Source of the DNA: Paenibacillus melissococcoides
GTDB lineage: Bacteria > Bacillota > Bacilli > Paenibacillales > Paenibacillaceae
Assembly: GCA_944800085.1 (NCBI GenBank)
Contig: CALYLO010000001.1
Coordinates: forward strand, 1,141,001 to 1,205,000
Length of the DNA: 64,000 bases
Direction of reading: 5' to 3'
How positions within the stretch are numbered: the first letter of the stretch is position 1; each line of letters starts with the position of its first letter. Positions 57,152 through 64,000 of the stretch are shown here, piece after piece. A program made the position numbers and the translations under genes. The notes under the pieces are model-generated. The model worked only from the letters and a program-made list of their open reading frames with translations, was not told the DNA's origin and made no database searches.

Positions 57152-57153
57152 GA

Positions 57154-58020
57154 ATGGCTACGTTTAAAGAATTCCGCAACAATGTGAAGCCGAACTGGTG
57201 CCCGGGCTGCGGTGATTTCTCGATACAGGCGGCCATTCAACGGGCGGCAGCCAATGTCGGACTTGAGCCGGAGCAGTTGGCGGTCGTATCCGGAATTGGC
57301 TGCTCGGGCAGAATTTCCGGTTACATTAACGCGTACGGCTTCCACGGCATCCACGGGCGCGCCCTGCCGATTGCGCAGGGGTTGAAGCTGGCGAACCGGG
57401 ATCTGACCGTTATCGCCTCCGGGGGAGACGGCGACGGCTTCGCGATCGGGATGGGGCACACGGTCCACGCCATTCGCCGGAACGTCAATATTACGTACAT
57501 CGTGATGGACAACCAGATTTACGGTCTGACGAAGGGACAGACCTCTCCGCGAAGCGCCGTCGGCTTCAAGACGAAGAGCACTCCGGAAGGCGCGATCGAA
57601 TCAACCTTGTCGCCGCTGGAGATTGCGCTCGCGTCCGGAGCGACATTCGTCGCGCAGTCTTTCTCGAGCGATCTGAAGCAGTTGACCGCACTGATCGAAG
57701 CAGGCATACAGCACGAAGGCTTTTCGCTTATCAACGTGTTCAGCCCGTGCGTGACGTTCAACAAAATCAACACGTACGACTGGTTCAAGGAGCACATCAT
57801 TAATCTTGACACCGTCGAGAATTATGACCCGTCGAACCGCGTGATGGCGATGACGAAGCTGATGGAGACCGGCGGTATGATAACGGGACTGATCTATCAG
57901 GATGCTTCCCGCCGCTCCTACGAGAATCTCGTCCCGGGCTTCCGGGAAGAGCCGCTCGCCCATCAAGATTTGCGGATAACGCCTGAGCAATTTGACCAAT
58001 TGGTAGCGGAATTCAAATAA
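57154..58020 (+). CDS. korB: 2-oxoacid:ferredoxin oxidoreductase, beta subunit
   Basis: TPP-binding subunit. WCPGCGDF (15-22) and GIGCSG supply cysteines for an iron-sulfur cluster. GDGDGFAIGMGH, followed by a hydrophobic stretch ending in MDN, is the TPP/Mg motif. SPCVTFN holds a further cysteine. 288 aa. No separate ferredoxin-like delta subunit is encoded nearby, matching two-subunit Kor enzymes of aerobic Firmicutes. ATG start inside the korA operon. Confidence 0.93.
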   Translation: MATFKEFRNNVKPNWCPGCGDFSIQAAIQRAAANVGLEPEQLAVVSGIGCSGRISGYINAYGFHGIHGRALPIAQGLKLANRDLTVIASGGDGDGFAIGMGHTVHAIRRNVNITYIVMDNQIYGLTKGQTSPRSAVGFKTKSTPEGAIESTLSPLEIALASGATFVAQSFSSDLKQLTALIEAGIQHEGFSLINVFSPCVTFNKINTYDWFKEHIINLDTVENYDPSNRVMAMTKLMETGGMITGLIYQDASRRSYENLVPGFREEPLAHQDLRITPEQFDQLVAEFK

Positions 58021-58031
58021 CCAATCCCATT

Positions 58032-58063
58032 AAGGCATGCGTCGAATGCGCGTGCCTTATTTT
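58032..58063 (+). terminator. Intrinsic terminator after korB
   Basis: AAGGCATGCG (58032-58041) pairs with CGCGTGCCTT (58049-58058) with one G:U pair, followed by ATTTT. Confidence 0.78.
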
Positions 58064-58127
58064 ATGAATATAAGAAAAGATGACCCGCCATCGCTGCCCC
58101 TGGAACTCGGCAACTCCTCCATCTTCA

Positions 58128-58269
58128 TTCTTATACTCGCTATCCCATAGGAGCAGGAAAGTTGCAATAAAGTGAAAGTTCACCAAATGTTCAGTATCGA
58201 GGTCGTAAAGGGAATGAGAGTCCAGTCTGCGTTCTTATGCTTGCTATCCCAATGGGGCAGGAAAGTCGC
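58128..58269 (+). repeat. Two type-A direct repeats in the korB-pduL gap
   Basis: 38-base copies at 58128-58165 and 58232-58269 agree at about 32 of 38 positions. Each contains CTATCCCA near its middle and ends in GCAGGAAAGTTGC or GCAGGAAAGTCGC. They are 104 bases apart, in DNA with no credible ORF. Confidence 0.8.
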
Positions 58270-58330
58270 CAGAAAAGCGGTAACTACATAATGACCAGAC
58301 AAGTGTCACCCATATTGGCTCGAATCTCCC

Positions 58331-58452
58331 TGACGGTATGGGATATTGAGCAAAAGGCAGGGTACACGCCTGAGAGTATGGGATATTGAACAAAAGGTGG
58401 TGTAGACGCCGCCTGACCGCATGGGATATTAAGCAAAAGGCCGGCGTACGCC
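58331..58452 (+). repeat. Three tandem 40-bp type-B repeats
   Basis: Units at 58331-58370, 58371-58410 and 58414-58452 share ATGGGATATT, then A/G variants, then CAAAAGG, and end in CGCC. Units 1 and 2 abut; units 2 and 3 are separated by GCC. The reverse complement core, CTCAATATCCCATA, resembles CTCGCTATCCCATA of the type-A copies, so the two groups may be one family in opposite orientation. Confidence 0.85.
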
Positions 58453-58540
58453 GATAGGGAACTACGCGTGTTCGCTAGGTACTCCTTACTCCTCTGCGCG
58501 TATGCTGTTGGAGTTGCAAGAAGGGGAGAAGGGGGTTAGG

Positions 58541-58577
58541 GCGAAAAGTCGACTTTTTGCGCGGGCGGGAGTATAAT
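58541..58577 (+). promoter_or_regulatory. Promoter with overlapping palindrome before the pduL-type gene
   Basis: TCGACT (58549-58554), a 17-base spacer and TATAAT (58572-58577) make a sigma-A promoter. The perfect 14-base palindrome AAAAGTCGACTTTT (58544-58557), flanked by GCG and GCGC, covers the -35 and looks like an operator. Confidence 0.6.
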
Positions 58578-58627
58578 ATGGAGTGGTACAAGATAGAGAG
58601 ATCACAACAACGTGAGGTGGATGAGAA

Positions 58628-59197
58628 ATGAAAACTGTACCCGTCGGCGTATCAGGACGTCATATTCATTTAACACAGCAAGATATTGAGACTCTGTTCG
58701 GAGCAGGCTATCAACTGACCGAGTTCAAGCCGCTGTCCCAGCCAGGGCAATTCGCGGCCAATGAGACGGTTGAAGTTATCGGTCCGAAAGGTTCGTTCAA
58801 GAAGGTCCGCATTTTGGGCCCTGCGCGCCCGGCTTCCCAATTGGAAGTGTCGCGCACGGACGCGTTTACGCTCGGAGTCAACCCGCCAGTCCGGGAATCG
58901 GGCAATATCGAAGGGACGCCAGGTATTCAAATTAAAGGGCCTGCAGGTGAAGTAGAACTGAAGCAAGGGGTTATTGTGGCGGCCCGCCATATTCACTTCC
59001 ATACTTCGGATGCCGAGAAGTGGGGTATTCAGGACAAAGCGAAGCTTCGGGTTCGCGTTGGAGGAGAGCGCGGCGTTATCTTTGAAAATGTGATTGCGCG
59101 CGTCCATGACAATTTCGCCTTGGACATGCATATTGATACGGATGAAGCGAATGCAGCCGGAGTAAAGAATGGAGACACGGCTGAAATCGTTGATTAA
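58628..59197 (+). CDS. pduL: PduL-type phosphate acyltransferase (phosphotransacetylase)
   Basis: Transfers acetyl or propionyl groups between CoA and phosphate. Two repeated His motifs typical of PduL are present: SGRHIHL (9-15) and AARHIHFH (about 118-125), which bind zinc. 189 aa, beginning directly at the catalytic barrel without the N-terminal encapsulation peptide of microcompartment forms. ATG follows GTGAGGTGG. Single gene with its own promoter and terminator. Confidence 0.9.
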   Translation: MKTVPVGVSGRHIHLTQQDIETLFGAGYQLTEFKPLSQPGQFAANETVEVIGPKGSFKKVRILGPARPASQLEVSRTDAFTLGVNPPVRESGNIEGTPGIQIKGPAGEVELKQGVIVAARHIHFHTSDAEKWGIQDKAKLRVRVGGERGVIFENVIARVHDNFALDMHIDTDEANAAGVKNGDTAEIVD

Positions 59198-59214
59198 TAG
59201 AAGCGGGAACGTCG

Positions 59215-59247
59215 AATGCAGCTGCTCGGTAGGGCGGCTGCATTTTT
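59215..59247 (+). terminator. Intrinsic terminator after the pduL-type gene
   Basis: AATGCAGC (59215-59222) pairs perfectly with GCTGCATT (59237-59244), followed by TTT. Confidence 0.82.
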
Positions 59248-59351
59248 GCTGTGTTCCTTTCTCGGATGCCGACCATTAGCAAGGGCAAGGCACTACCTTG
59301 TGCGTAAGAGCGTTCGGTTCTGCTTGGACGCCGTCAGAAGTTTTTCTTGGC

Positions 59352-59381
59352 TTGGCTCCGCACGCGGAATAATGATATAAT
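59352..59381 (+). promoter_or_regulatory. Sigma-A promoter for miaB-ymcA
   Basis: TTGGCT (59352-59357), an 18-base spacer and TATAAT (59376-59381) with an extended -10 (TGATATAAT). Confidence 0.72.
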
Positions 59382-59464
59382 TTGTTGTAATGCTTTTTTT
59401 GGAATAGACATCAATCATTCACCGCAAACCTATGACATTACGATATGAAGGAGTGACCGACATC

Positions 59465-61018
59465 ATGAGCAAAGAGTCGAAGGATTACTCCAAATATTTT
59501 GATTTCTCGAACGCAAAAGTGATTTCGGAGGATGAACACGGTAAGCGCATTCGTATCAATGGTCGCGAAATCAACATTATTTCGGAGCCTAATCAACGAG
59601 CAGAGAAGCAGCGGGGGAAGCAGGACATCGTTGTCCATTATGAAGAGGCGGTTCCCGCAGAGCTGCAGCAGTTAGGTACTGGCAAGCATTATCTCATCTA
59701 TACGTTTGGATGCCAGATGAACGAGCATGACTCCGAGACGATGAGCGGGCTGCTCGAACAGATGGGATACCGGAAGACGGAAGATCGCCAGATGGCGGAC
59801 ATCATTCTTCTCAATACATGTGCGATCCGGGAAAATGCCGAGGATAAGGTGTTCGGCGAGCTGGGCCATCTGAAGACGCTCAAGCTCGAGCGGCCGGGTC
59901 TGCTGCTTGGGGTATGCGGCTGCATGTCCCAGGAAGAAACCGTGGTCAACCGGATTATGCAGAAGCATCCGTTCGTCGATCTCGTCTTCGGAACGCATAA
60001 TATTCACCGCCTGCCTTATCTGGTCCGCGATGCTCTGTTCAACAAAGAGATGGTTATCGAAGTATGGTCGAAGGAAGGAGACATCATCGAGAACCTGCCG
60101 AAGAAGCGGGAAGGGATGCGCGCCTGGGTGAATATCATGTATGGCTGCGACAAGTTCTGCACCTATTGCATCGTGCCTTATACGCGCGGCAAGGAGCGGA
60201 GCCGTCTTCCGGAGGATGTTATCGCGGAAGTGCGCGAGCTGGCGCGGCAAGGCTTCAAGGAGATTACGCTGCTCGGGCAAAATGTCAACGCCTACGGCAA
60301 AGACTTCACGGACCGAAAATATTCGTTCGGCGATCTGATGGATGATATCCGCAAAATCGATATCCCACGCGTCCGCTTCACGACATCTCATCCGCGCGAT
60401 TTCGATGATCGGCTCGTGGAAGTGCTCGCGAAGCGCGGCAATCTGGTGGAGCATATCCATCTGCCGGTGCAGTCGGGCAGCAGCGAGATATTGAAAAAGA
60501 TGAGCCGGAAGTATGATCGCGCCCGCTTCCTCGAGCTGGCTGGCAAGATTAAGCAGGCGATTCCGGATGTCGTGCTGACGACGGACATTATCGTCGGGTT
60601 CCCGGGCGAGACCGACGAGCAGTTCGAGGAGACGATGAGCTTGGTGAAGGAGGTCCAATTCGATTCCGCCTTTACCTTCATCTACTCGCCGCGCGAGGGC
60701 ACGCCTGCCGCTCAGATGGAAGATAATGTTCCAGTCGAGGTGAAGAAAGCGCGCCTCCACCGTCTGAACGAACTGATGACGGATCTGAGCCGCAAGAGCA
60801 ATGAGAAGCTGATCGGCACGACCGTTGAGGTGCTGGTGGAAGGCGTAAGCAAAAACAACGCCAATATTTTGTCCGGCCGCACGCGCACGAACAAGCTGGT
60901 TCATTTTCCAGGTTCGGAAGAGCTGATCGGCCGCTTCGTTCACGTGCGCATCGACGATGCCCTGTCCTACTATATCAAGGGCGAAATGGTGCCGGAGCCG
61001 GTGCAAATCAGCTCCTAG
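59465..61018 (+). CDS. miaB: tRNA-2-methylthio-N6-dimethylallyladenosine synthase MiaB
   Basis: Radical-SAM methylthiotransferase that modifies i6A37 of tRNA. N-terminal MTTase domain with [22 protein letters not shown] and CGCMSQEE; radical-[11 protein letters not shown] (about 229-236); C-terminal TRAM domain. 517 aa with a roughly 75-residue N-terminal extension, as in B. subtilis YmcB. ATG 59465 is 9 bases after GAAGGAGTG; the in-frame ATG 59432 precedes that site. Homologous to RimO earlier in the window. Confidence 0.95.
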   Translation: MSKESKDYSKYFDFSNAKVISEDEHGKRIRINGREINIISEPNQRAEKQRGKQDIVVHYEEAVPAELQQLGTGKHYLIYTFGCQMNEHDSETMSGLLEQMGYRKTEDRQMADIILLNTCAIRENAEDKVFGELGHLKTLKLERPGLLLGVCGCMSQEETVVNRIMQKHPFVDLVFGTHNIHRLPYLVRDALFNKEMVIEVWSKEGDIIENLPKKREGMRAWVNIMYGCDKFCTYCIVPYTRGKERSRLPEDVIAEVRELARQGFKEITLLGQNVNAYGKDFTDRKYSFGDLMDDIRKIDIPRVRFTTSHPRDFDDRLVEVLAKRGNLVEHIHLPVQSGSSEILKKMSRKYDRARFLELAGKIKQAIPDVVLTTDIIVGFPGETDEQFEETMSLVKEVQFDSAFTFIYSPREGTPAAQMEDNVPVEVKKARLHRLNELMTDLSRKSNEKLIGTTVEVLVEGVSKNNANILSGRTRTNKLVHFPGSEELIGRFVHVRIDDALSYYIKGEMVPEPVQISS

Positions 61019-61127
61019 CCGGCGTGAGCTTTCGGCATGATCCGGCGCGGAGGCGCGACGCGGGTGACGCGGAAGCCCTGCACCTTATTTTGCAACAATA
61101 CGATAATCCAGATGGGAGAGGTTCGCA

Positions 61128-61592
61128 TTGACGCAACATTCACATGATTCGTCCAAGGTTTCACCGTGCAGCAGCATGCCTTCCTATAATACGCGTGATC
61201 TGCTGGTCCGCGACGATATTATGGCGAAGGCGAAGCAGCTCGCCAAGATGATTTGCACGACGGATGAAGTCATTCATTACCAAAAGGCGGAAAAGCTTGT
61301 CCAGAGGCATGAGCGGGTGCAGGAGCTTATCTCGGCCATGAAGAAGAAGCAGAAGGAAATTGTCGCCTTCGAGTCGTTCCAGAATCAGGCCATGGTGGAC
61401 AAAATCGAGAAGGAAATCGAAGAGCTGCAGCAGGAGCTCGACAATATTCCGCTCGTCGTGGAATTCCAGCAGAGCCAGACCGATGTGAACTACTTGCTGC
61501 AACTCGTTATGTCCGTCATTCGGGATACGGTGGCCGAGAAGATTGATGTCGAGGCGGCGACCCCGGAAGACCCGGAGACGTGCAGCGATTAA
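61128..61592 (+). CDS. ymcA: YmcA/RicA, YlbF-family regulator
   Basis: Component of the Y-complex (YlbF-YmcA-YaaT, also RicAFT), which works with RNase Y in mRNA maturation and affects competence, biofilm and sporulation in B. subtilis. Largely helical with a coiled coil (about 50-115; MKKKQKEIVAFESFQNQ, EIEELQQELDNIP). 154 aa. TTG start after GGGAGAGG. Cysteines near the N terminus and at CSD of the C terminus may relate to the complex's iron-sulfur clusters. It follows miaB as in Bacillus. Confidence 0.9.
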   Translation: MTQHSHDSSKVSPCSSMPSYNTRDLLVRDDIMAKAKQLAKMICTTDEVIHYQKAEKLVQRHERVQELISAMKKKQKEIVAFESFQNQAMVDKIEKEIEELQQELDNIPLVVEFQQSQTDVNYLLQLVMSVIRDTVAEKIDVEAATPEDPETCSD

Positions 61593-61628
61593 GCTGAGAA
61601 CGAAGCGATATGATAGATAGAGCCGAAG

Positions 61629-61672
61629 CGGGCTTCCGTCCCTGATTTTACAAGGGAAGGAAGCCTGTTTGT
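61629..61672 (+). terminator. Intrinsic terminator after ymcA
   Basis: GGCTTCC (61631-61637) pairs with GGAAGCC (61659-61665), plus TCCCT with AGGGA inside, followed by TGTTTGTTT. It separates the convergent ymcA and etfA; on the minus strand it lacks a T-tract. Confidence 0.8.
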
Positions 61673-61694
61673 TTATGATCGGGGGAGGGGCTTA

Positions 61695-62693
61695 TTAGGA
61701 GAGCAGCTTGCGGAATTCGGCGGTAAGCAGCGGGACGATCTCGAACAGATCGCCGATGATTCCGTAATCCGCCACTTGAAAAATCGGGGCTTCCGGATCG
61801 GTATTAATCGCAACGATAACGCGCGATTGATTTATGCCGGCCAAATGCTGAATCGACCCGCTGATGCCGCAGGCAAAATAGACCTCCGGGGTCACCACCT
61901 TGCCGGTCTGCCCGATCTGCAGCGCATAATCGCAATAGCCGGCGTCGCAGGCGCCGCGGCTGGCGCCGACCGCTCCGTTCAGGACGAGAGCGAGCTGCTG
62001 CAGCGGCTTGAACCCGTCCGCGCTCTTCACGCCGCGGCCGCCGGAGACGATGATTTTCGCCTTTGTCAGATCGATGGAGCCGATCATTTTCGTGGCGACA
62101 TCCCGCACGATAGAGCGCAGCGTAGGCGGAGGATCGGGGAGGAAGCGGCGTTCCGGCACGGCTGCCGTACCCGGAAGCAGCGCTCCCGCCTGCCCGCCCG
62201 GCGGGAAAATGTTGGGCCGGATGGTGAGAACCCAGCACCTCGATGCTTGGGTGAACCGCTTCGTCTCGAACGCCTTGCCGGCATAAATCGGTCGATGGAA
62301 GGCGAAACCGTCCTCATACGCTTCGATAGAAATAACGTCGGAGATTTGACCGGACTGCAAATGGCAGGCCAGCATCGGGGCCAGTTCCCGGCCCATCGCC
62401 GTGTGCCCGAGCAGGACGATATCGGGCTGCTCCTGATCGGCGAAGGTGCGGGCAGCGGCAAAATACGTTTCTGCCTCATAATATTGATATCGATCATTGT
62501 CCGCCGCAACGATCGCGTGGATGCCGGGAAGTGACAGCGCGTCTACGGCCTTCCCGATGGCATATCCGATAACCAGCACGATGACGCGATCCTCAACTTT
62601 CGCCATTTGCGCGACAGCACCAAGCGCTTCCCATGTCACTTGTCTCACTTGATTGCCGCGCATTTCCGCGATAACGGCAAATGTGCGTCCCAT
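61695..62693 (-). CDS. etfA: Electron transfer flavoprotein alpha subunit
   Basis: FAD-binding subunit of ETF, passing electrons from acyl-CoA dehydrogenases to the respiratory chain. The C-terminal FAD domain is intact: SGGRGVKSADGF, VGASRGACDAGY, QIGQTGKVVTPEVY, ACGISGSIQHLAG. 332 aa, family length. Ribosome site AAAGGAGTGAG on the minus strand. The only minus-strand gene in the window; no etfB lies beside it. The adjacent acyl-CoA ligase suggests fatty-acid oxidation. Confidence 0.93.
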   Translation of the reverse strand: MGRTFAVIAEMRGNQVRQVTWEALGAVAQMAKVEDRVIVLVIGYAIGKAVDALSLPGIHAIVAADNDRYQYYEAETYFAAARTFADQEQPDIVLLGHTAMGRELAPMLACHLQSGQISDVISIEAYEDGFAFHRPIYAGKAFETKRFTQASRCWVLTIRPNIFPPGGQAGALLPGTAAVPERRFLPDPPPTLRSIVRDVATKMIGSIDLTKAKIIVSGGRGVKSADGFKPLQQLALVLNGAVGASRGACDAGYCDYALQIGQTGKVVTPEVYFACGISGSIQHLAGINQSRVIVAINTDPEAPIFQVADYGIIGDLFEIVPLLTAEFRKLLS

Positions 62694-63389
62694 GCGGACT
62701 CACTCCTTTCGTTCATTCTGTTCATCATTTCAATATAATGGCAGCTAGCTGATGCCGGACAGTACGCAATGCTTTATGCATTCACTTTCTCCCTTGGCAG
62801 GCGGATTACCTGCCGCTTATTCCGGCAGCAAGGATGCGAGCCGGAAGAATGCGCTTATTTATAAGGCCGCCGAGCCTAATATTTGCCATTGAACTCCTTC
62901 TTCCGACTGCTCTCCGCCTTGAATGACGATGTTCTCTTTCCCTATCGAATGTCTGCTTGATCAGGACAAACATGTTCATGGACTCACCTCAGTGTCGGAT
63001 CGCTGCTATCCATCATATGGCTCGGACGTGAAAGTTATTGCAATTTTTCGGCGCGCAAGGGGAGGCAGCCATGTCAATTTACCATCGGTCTACATAGGCC
63101 TGGCATTGCATTTTTTAAGCCCGAAAGACATATCCATCAAGCAGGAGGAACACAAAGCGAAATTCTGGTTTCAGCGTTCATTTTCAGCGATGGCAATCGG
63201 GACGGAAATGAGGAGAAGAAGCTTTGAACAAGGGAGGAAACGGACTTTTATGGCAGAGTCAGGGAGGCAAATACAGGCTGCGGACGAAGCGCAATATCGC
63301 CGCTCGGGTCATCGAGAGCGAACGATCCACCGTCGTCGAGCCGGGCACCGCAAACGAGATGAATCCCGCAAGAAGAAGGGGAGGGTGTC
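62694..63389. other. Divergent intergenic region between etfA and the acyl-CoA ligase
   Basis: About 700 bases with no convincing conserved ORF. Two tandem dyads occur: GGCAGG with CCTGCC (62796-62814) and TTCCGGC with GCCGGAA (62820-62846). Regulatory sites for both divergent genes must lie here, but no clear FadR-type palindrome could be identified by eye. A low-support small ORF begins at 63224. Confidence 0.5.
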
Positions 63390-63439
63390 ATGCATGTCGT
63401 AGAGAACGGCGAACGCCCCTGGGTTCGCCATTACCCTGA
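63224..63439 (+). CDS. Doubtful small basic ORF, 71 aa
   Basis: TTG start 6 bases after GAGGAGAAG, 71 codons, Arg/Gly-rich (MNKGGNGLLWQ at the start, ARRRGGCHACRRERR near the end). It overlaps the acyl-CoA ligase start by 50 bases in another frame. The good ribosome site is the only support; no family recognised. Confidence 0.25.
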   Translation: MNKGGNGLLWQSQGGKYRLRTKRNIAARVIESERSTVVEPGTANEMNPARRRGGCHACRRERRTPLGSPLP

Positions 63440-64000
63440 AGAAGTGGCACCGGCTGCCGATTATCCGAAGCACAATGTGGCGCAATTGCTGATTCAAGCG
63501 GCCGTTCAGTATCCGAACCGGACAGCCGTCCATTTTATGGGGGCGAACCTGTCGTATCAGCAGCTGCTGGACGCAGCCTATCGCTTCGCGAACGGCCTGC
63601 ACGCCCTCGGCATCAAATCCGGGGATCGGGTGGCGCTGATGCTGCCGAACTGCCCGCACATGGTCATCGCCTATTACGGGAGCCTGCTGGCCGGCGCCGT
63701 GGTCGTCATGACCAATCCGCTCTATATGGAGGGAGAGTTGATCCACCAGCTCAATGATGTTGGGGCGAAGGTGATCGTTACCCTCGATATGCTGCTCCCG
63801 CGTGTCAGGCAGGTCAAGCGGAGCACGCCGCTGACGTATCTGATTTGCGGCTCGCTGCGCGACTATTTGCCGCTCCCGCTACGGTTCTTGTATCCGCTGA
63901 AGGCGAAGAAGGAGGGCCATTCGCTACATATCCCGAATGAGCCTGGCCTTTTCCGCTTCAAATCATGGCTGAAAAGCAGTACGCCCCAGCCTGTGCTCTG
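63390..64000 (+). CDS. lcfA: Long-chain fatty-acid-CoA ligase, N-terminal part, cut by the window end
   Basis: AMP-binding (ANL) family ligase activating fatty acids. Starts MHVVENGERPWVRHYPEEV with the typical NVAQLLIQAAVQYPNRTAVHF, LHALGIKSGDRVALMLPNCP and GAVVVMTNPLYMEGEL segments. ATG 63390 follows GGGGAGGG. 203 codons are present and the frame is open at the window edge; the P-loop-like AMP motif lies beyond. Similar to B. subtilis LcfA, whose operon there includes etfB-etfA. Confidence 0.9.
   Translation, partial: MHVVENGERPWVRHYPEEVAPAADYPKHNVAQLLIQAAVQYPNRTAVHFMGANLSYQQLLDAAYRFANGLHALGIKSGDRVALMLPNCPHMVIAYYGSLLAGAVVVMTNPLYMEGELIHQLNDVGAKVIVTLDMLLPRVRQVKRSTPLTYLICGSLRDYLPLPLRFLYPLKAKKEGHSLHIPNEPGLFRFKSWLKSSTPQPVL

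Noticed and set aside
58128..58452. CRISPR array
   Set aside because: The units abut or are irregularly spaced, differ from one another, and no unique equal-length spacers or cas genes are present.
62694..62760. FadR-type operator in front of etfA
   Set aside because: TGAAC and ATGAAC direct motifs are present but not arranged as the expected inverted repeat.
63003..63023. A further copy of the TATCCCAT repeat (GCTGCTATCCATCATATGG)
   Set aside because: Only a short partial match to the type-A core without the flanks; too weak to call.
62923..63402. 159-codon plus-strand frame upstream of the acyl-CoA ligase
   Set aside because: No ribosome site at its start, no recognisable domain, and an Arg/Lys-rich tail overlapping the ligase start; reads like chance open frame.

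Overview
The window is a GC-rich chromosomal segment of a spore-forming Firmicute, almost certainly Paenibacillus or a close relative in the Paenibacillaceae; the species cannot be assigned from sequence reading. Gene order follows the Bacillus subtilis frr-to-ymcA backbone. Sporulation genes (dpaA/dpaB, ftsK/spoIIIE, sleB, spoVS), frequent TTG/GTG starts and AGGAGG-type ribosome sites support this. All genes read on the + strand except etfA near the right end. No rRNA, tRNA, insertion sequence, prophage or CRISPR array was seen.

Layout. 0-7 kb: pyrH-frr-uppS-cdsA-dxr-rseP-proS (UMP kinase, ribosome recycling, undecaprenyl and phospholipid precursors, isoprenoids, site-2 protease, an archaeal/eukaryotic-type ProRS). 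7-12 kb: polC. 12-21 kb: the transcription/translation cluster rimP-nusA-ylxR-ylxQ-infB-rbfA-nrnA-truB-ribF-rpsO. 21-26.4 kb: pnp, ylxY, an M16 peptidase and dut. 26.5-31.4 kb: dpaAB-asd-dapG-dapA, which makes dihydrodipicolinate for lysine, peptidoglycan and spore dipicolinate. 31.6-38.2 kb: RNase J, tepA, ylzJ, ftsK/spoIIIE and sleB. 38.5-45.2 kb: the ymf cluster (two M16 proteins, ymfI, ymfJ, ymfK), rodZ, a 54-aa membrane ORF and yajQ. 45.4-54.1 kb: rimO-pgsA, cinA, recA, recX, rny, ymdB, spoVS. 54.2-61.6 kb: an M19 dipeptidase, a two-subunit 2-oxoacid:ferredoxin oxidoreductase, a stand-alone PduL, miaB and ymcA/ricA. 61.7-64 kb: etfA on the minus strand and a truncated long-chain acyl-CoA ligase.

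No self-evident new multi-gene system is present. The most unusual signals are non-coding. (1) A gene-free stretch at 58.1-58.45 kb holds a cluster of five related short repeats, three of them tandem 40-bp units. (2) A GTTCAAA-armed long hairpin occurs upstream of rseP and nusA, with a half copy upstream of polC. (3) Perfect 10-15-bp intercistronic hairpins without a U-tract sit just before the ribosome sites of nrnA, asd and ymdB. (4) A terminator lies a few bases past the predicted transcription start of ymfK, whose uncharacterised product combines an ACT-like domain with Walker A and B motifs. Clear regulatory sites include a sigma-G promoter for sleB, a sigma-H promoter for spoVS, an SOS box at recA, an S15 leader before rpsO and a palindrome over the -35 of the pduL-type gene.
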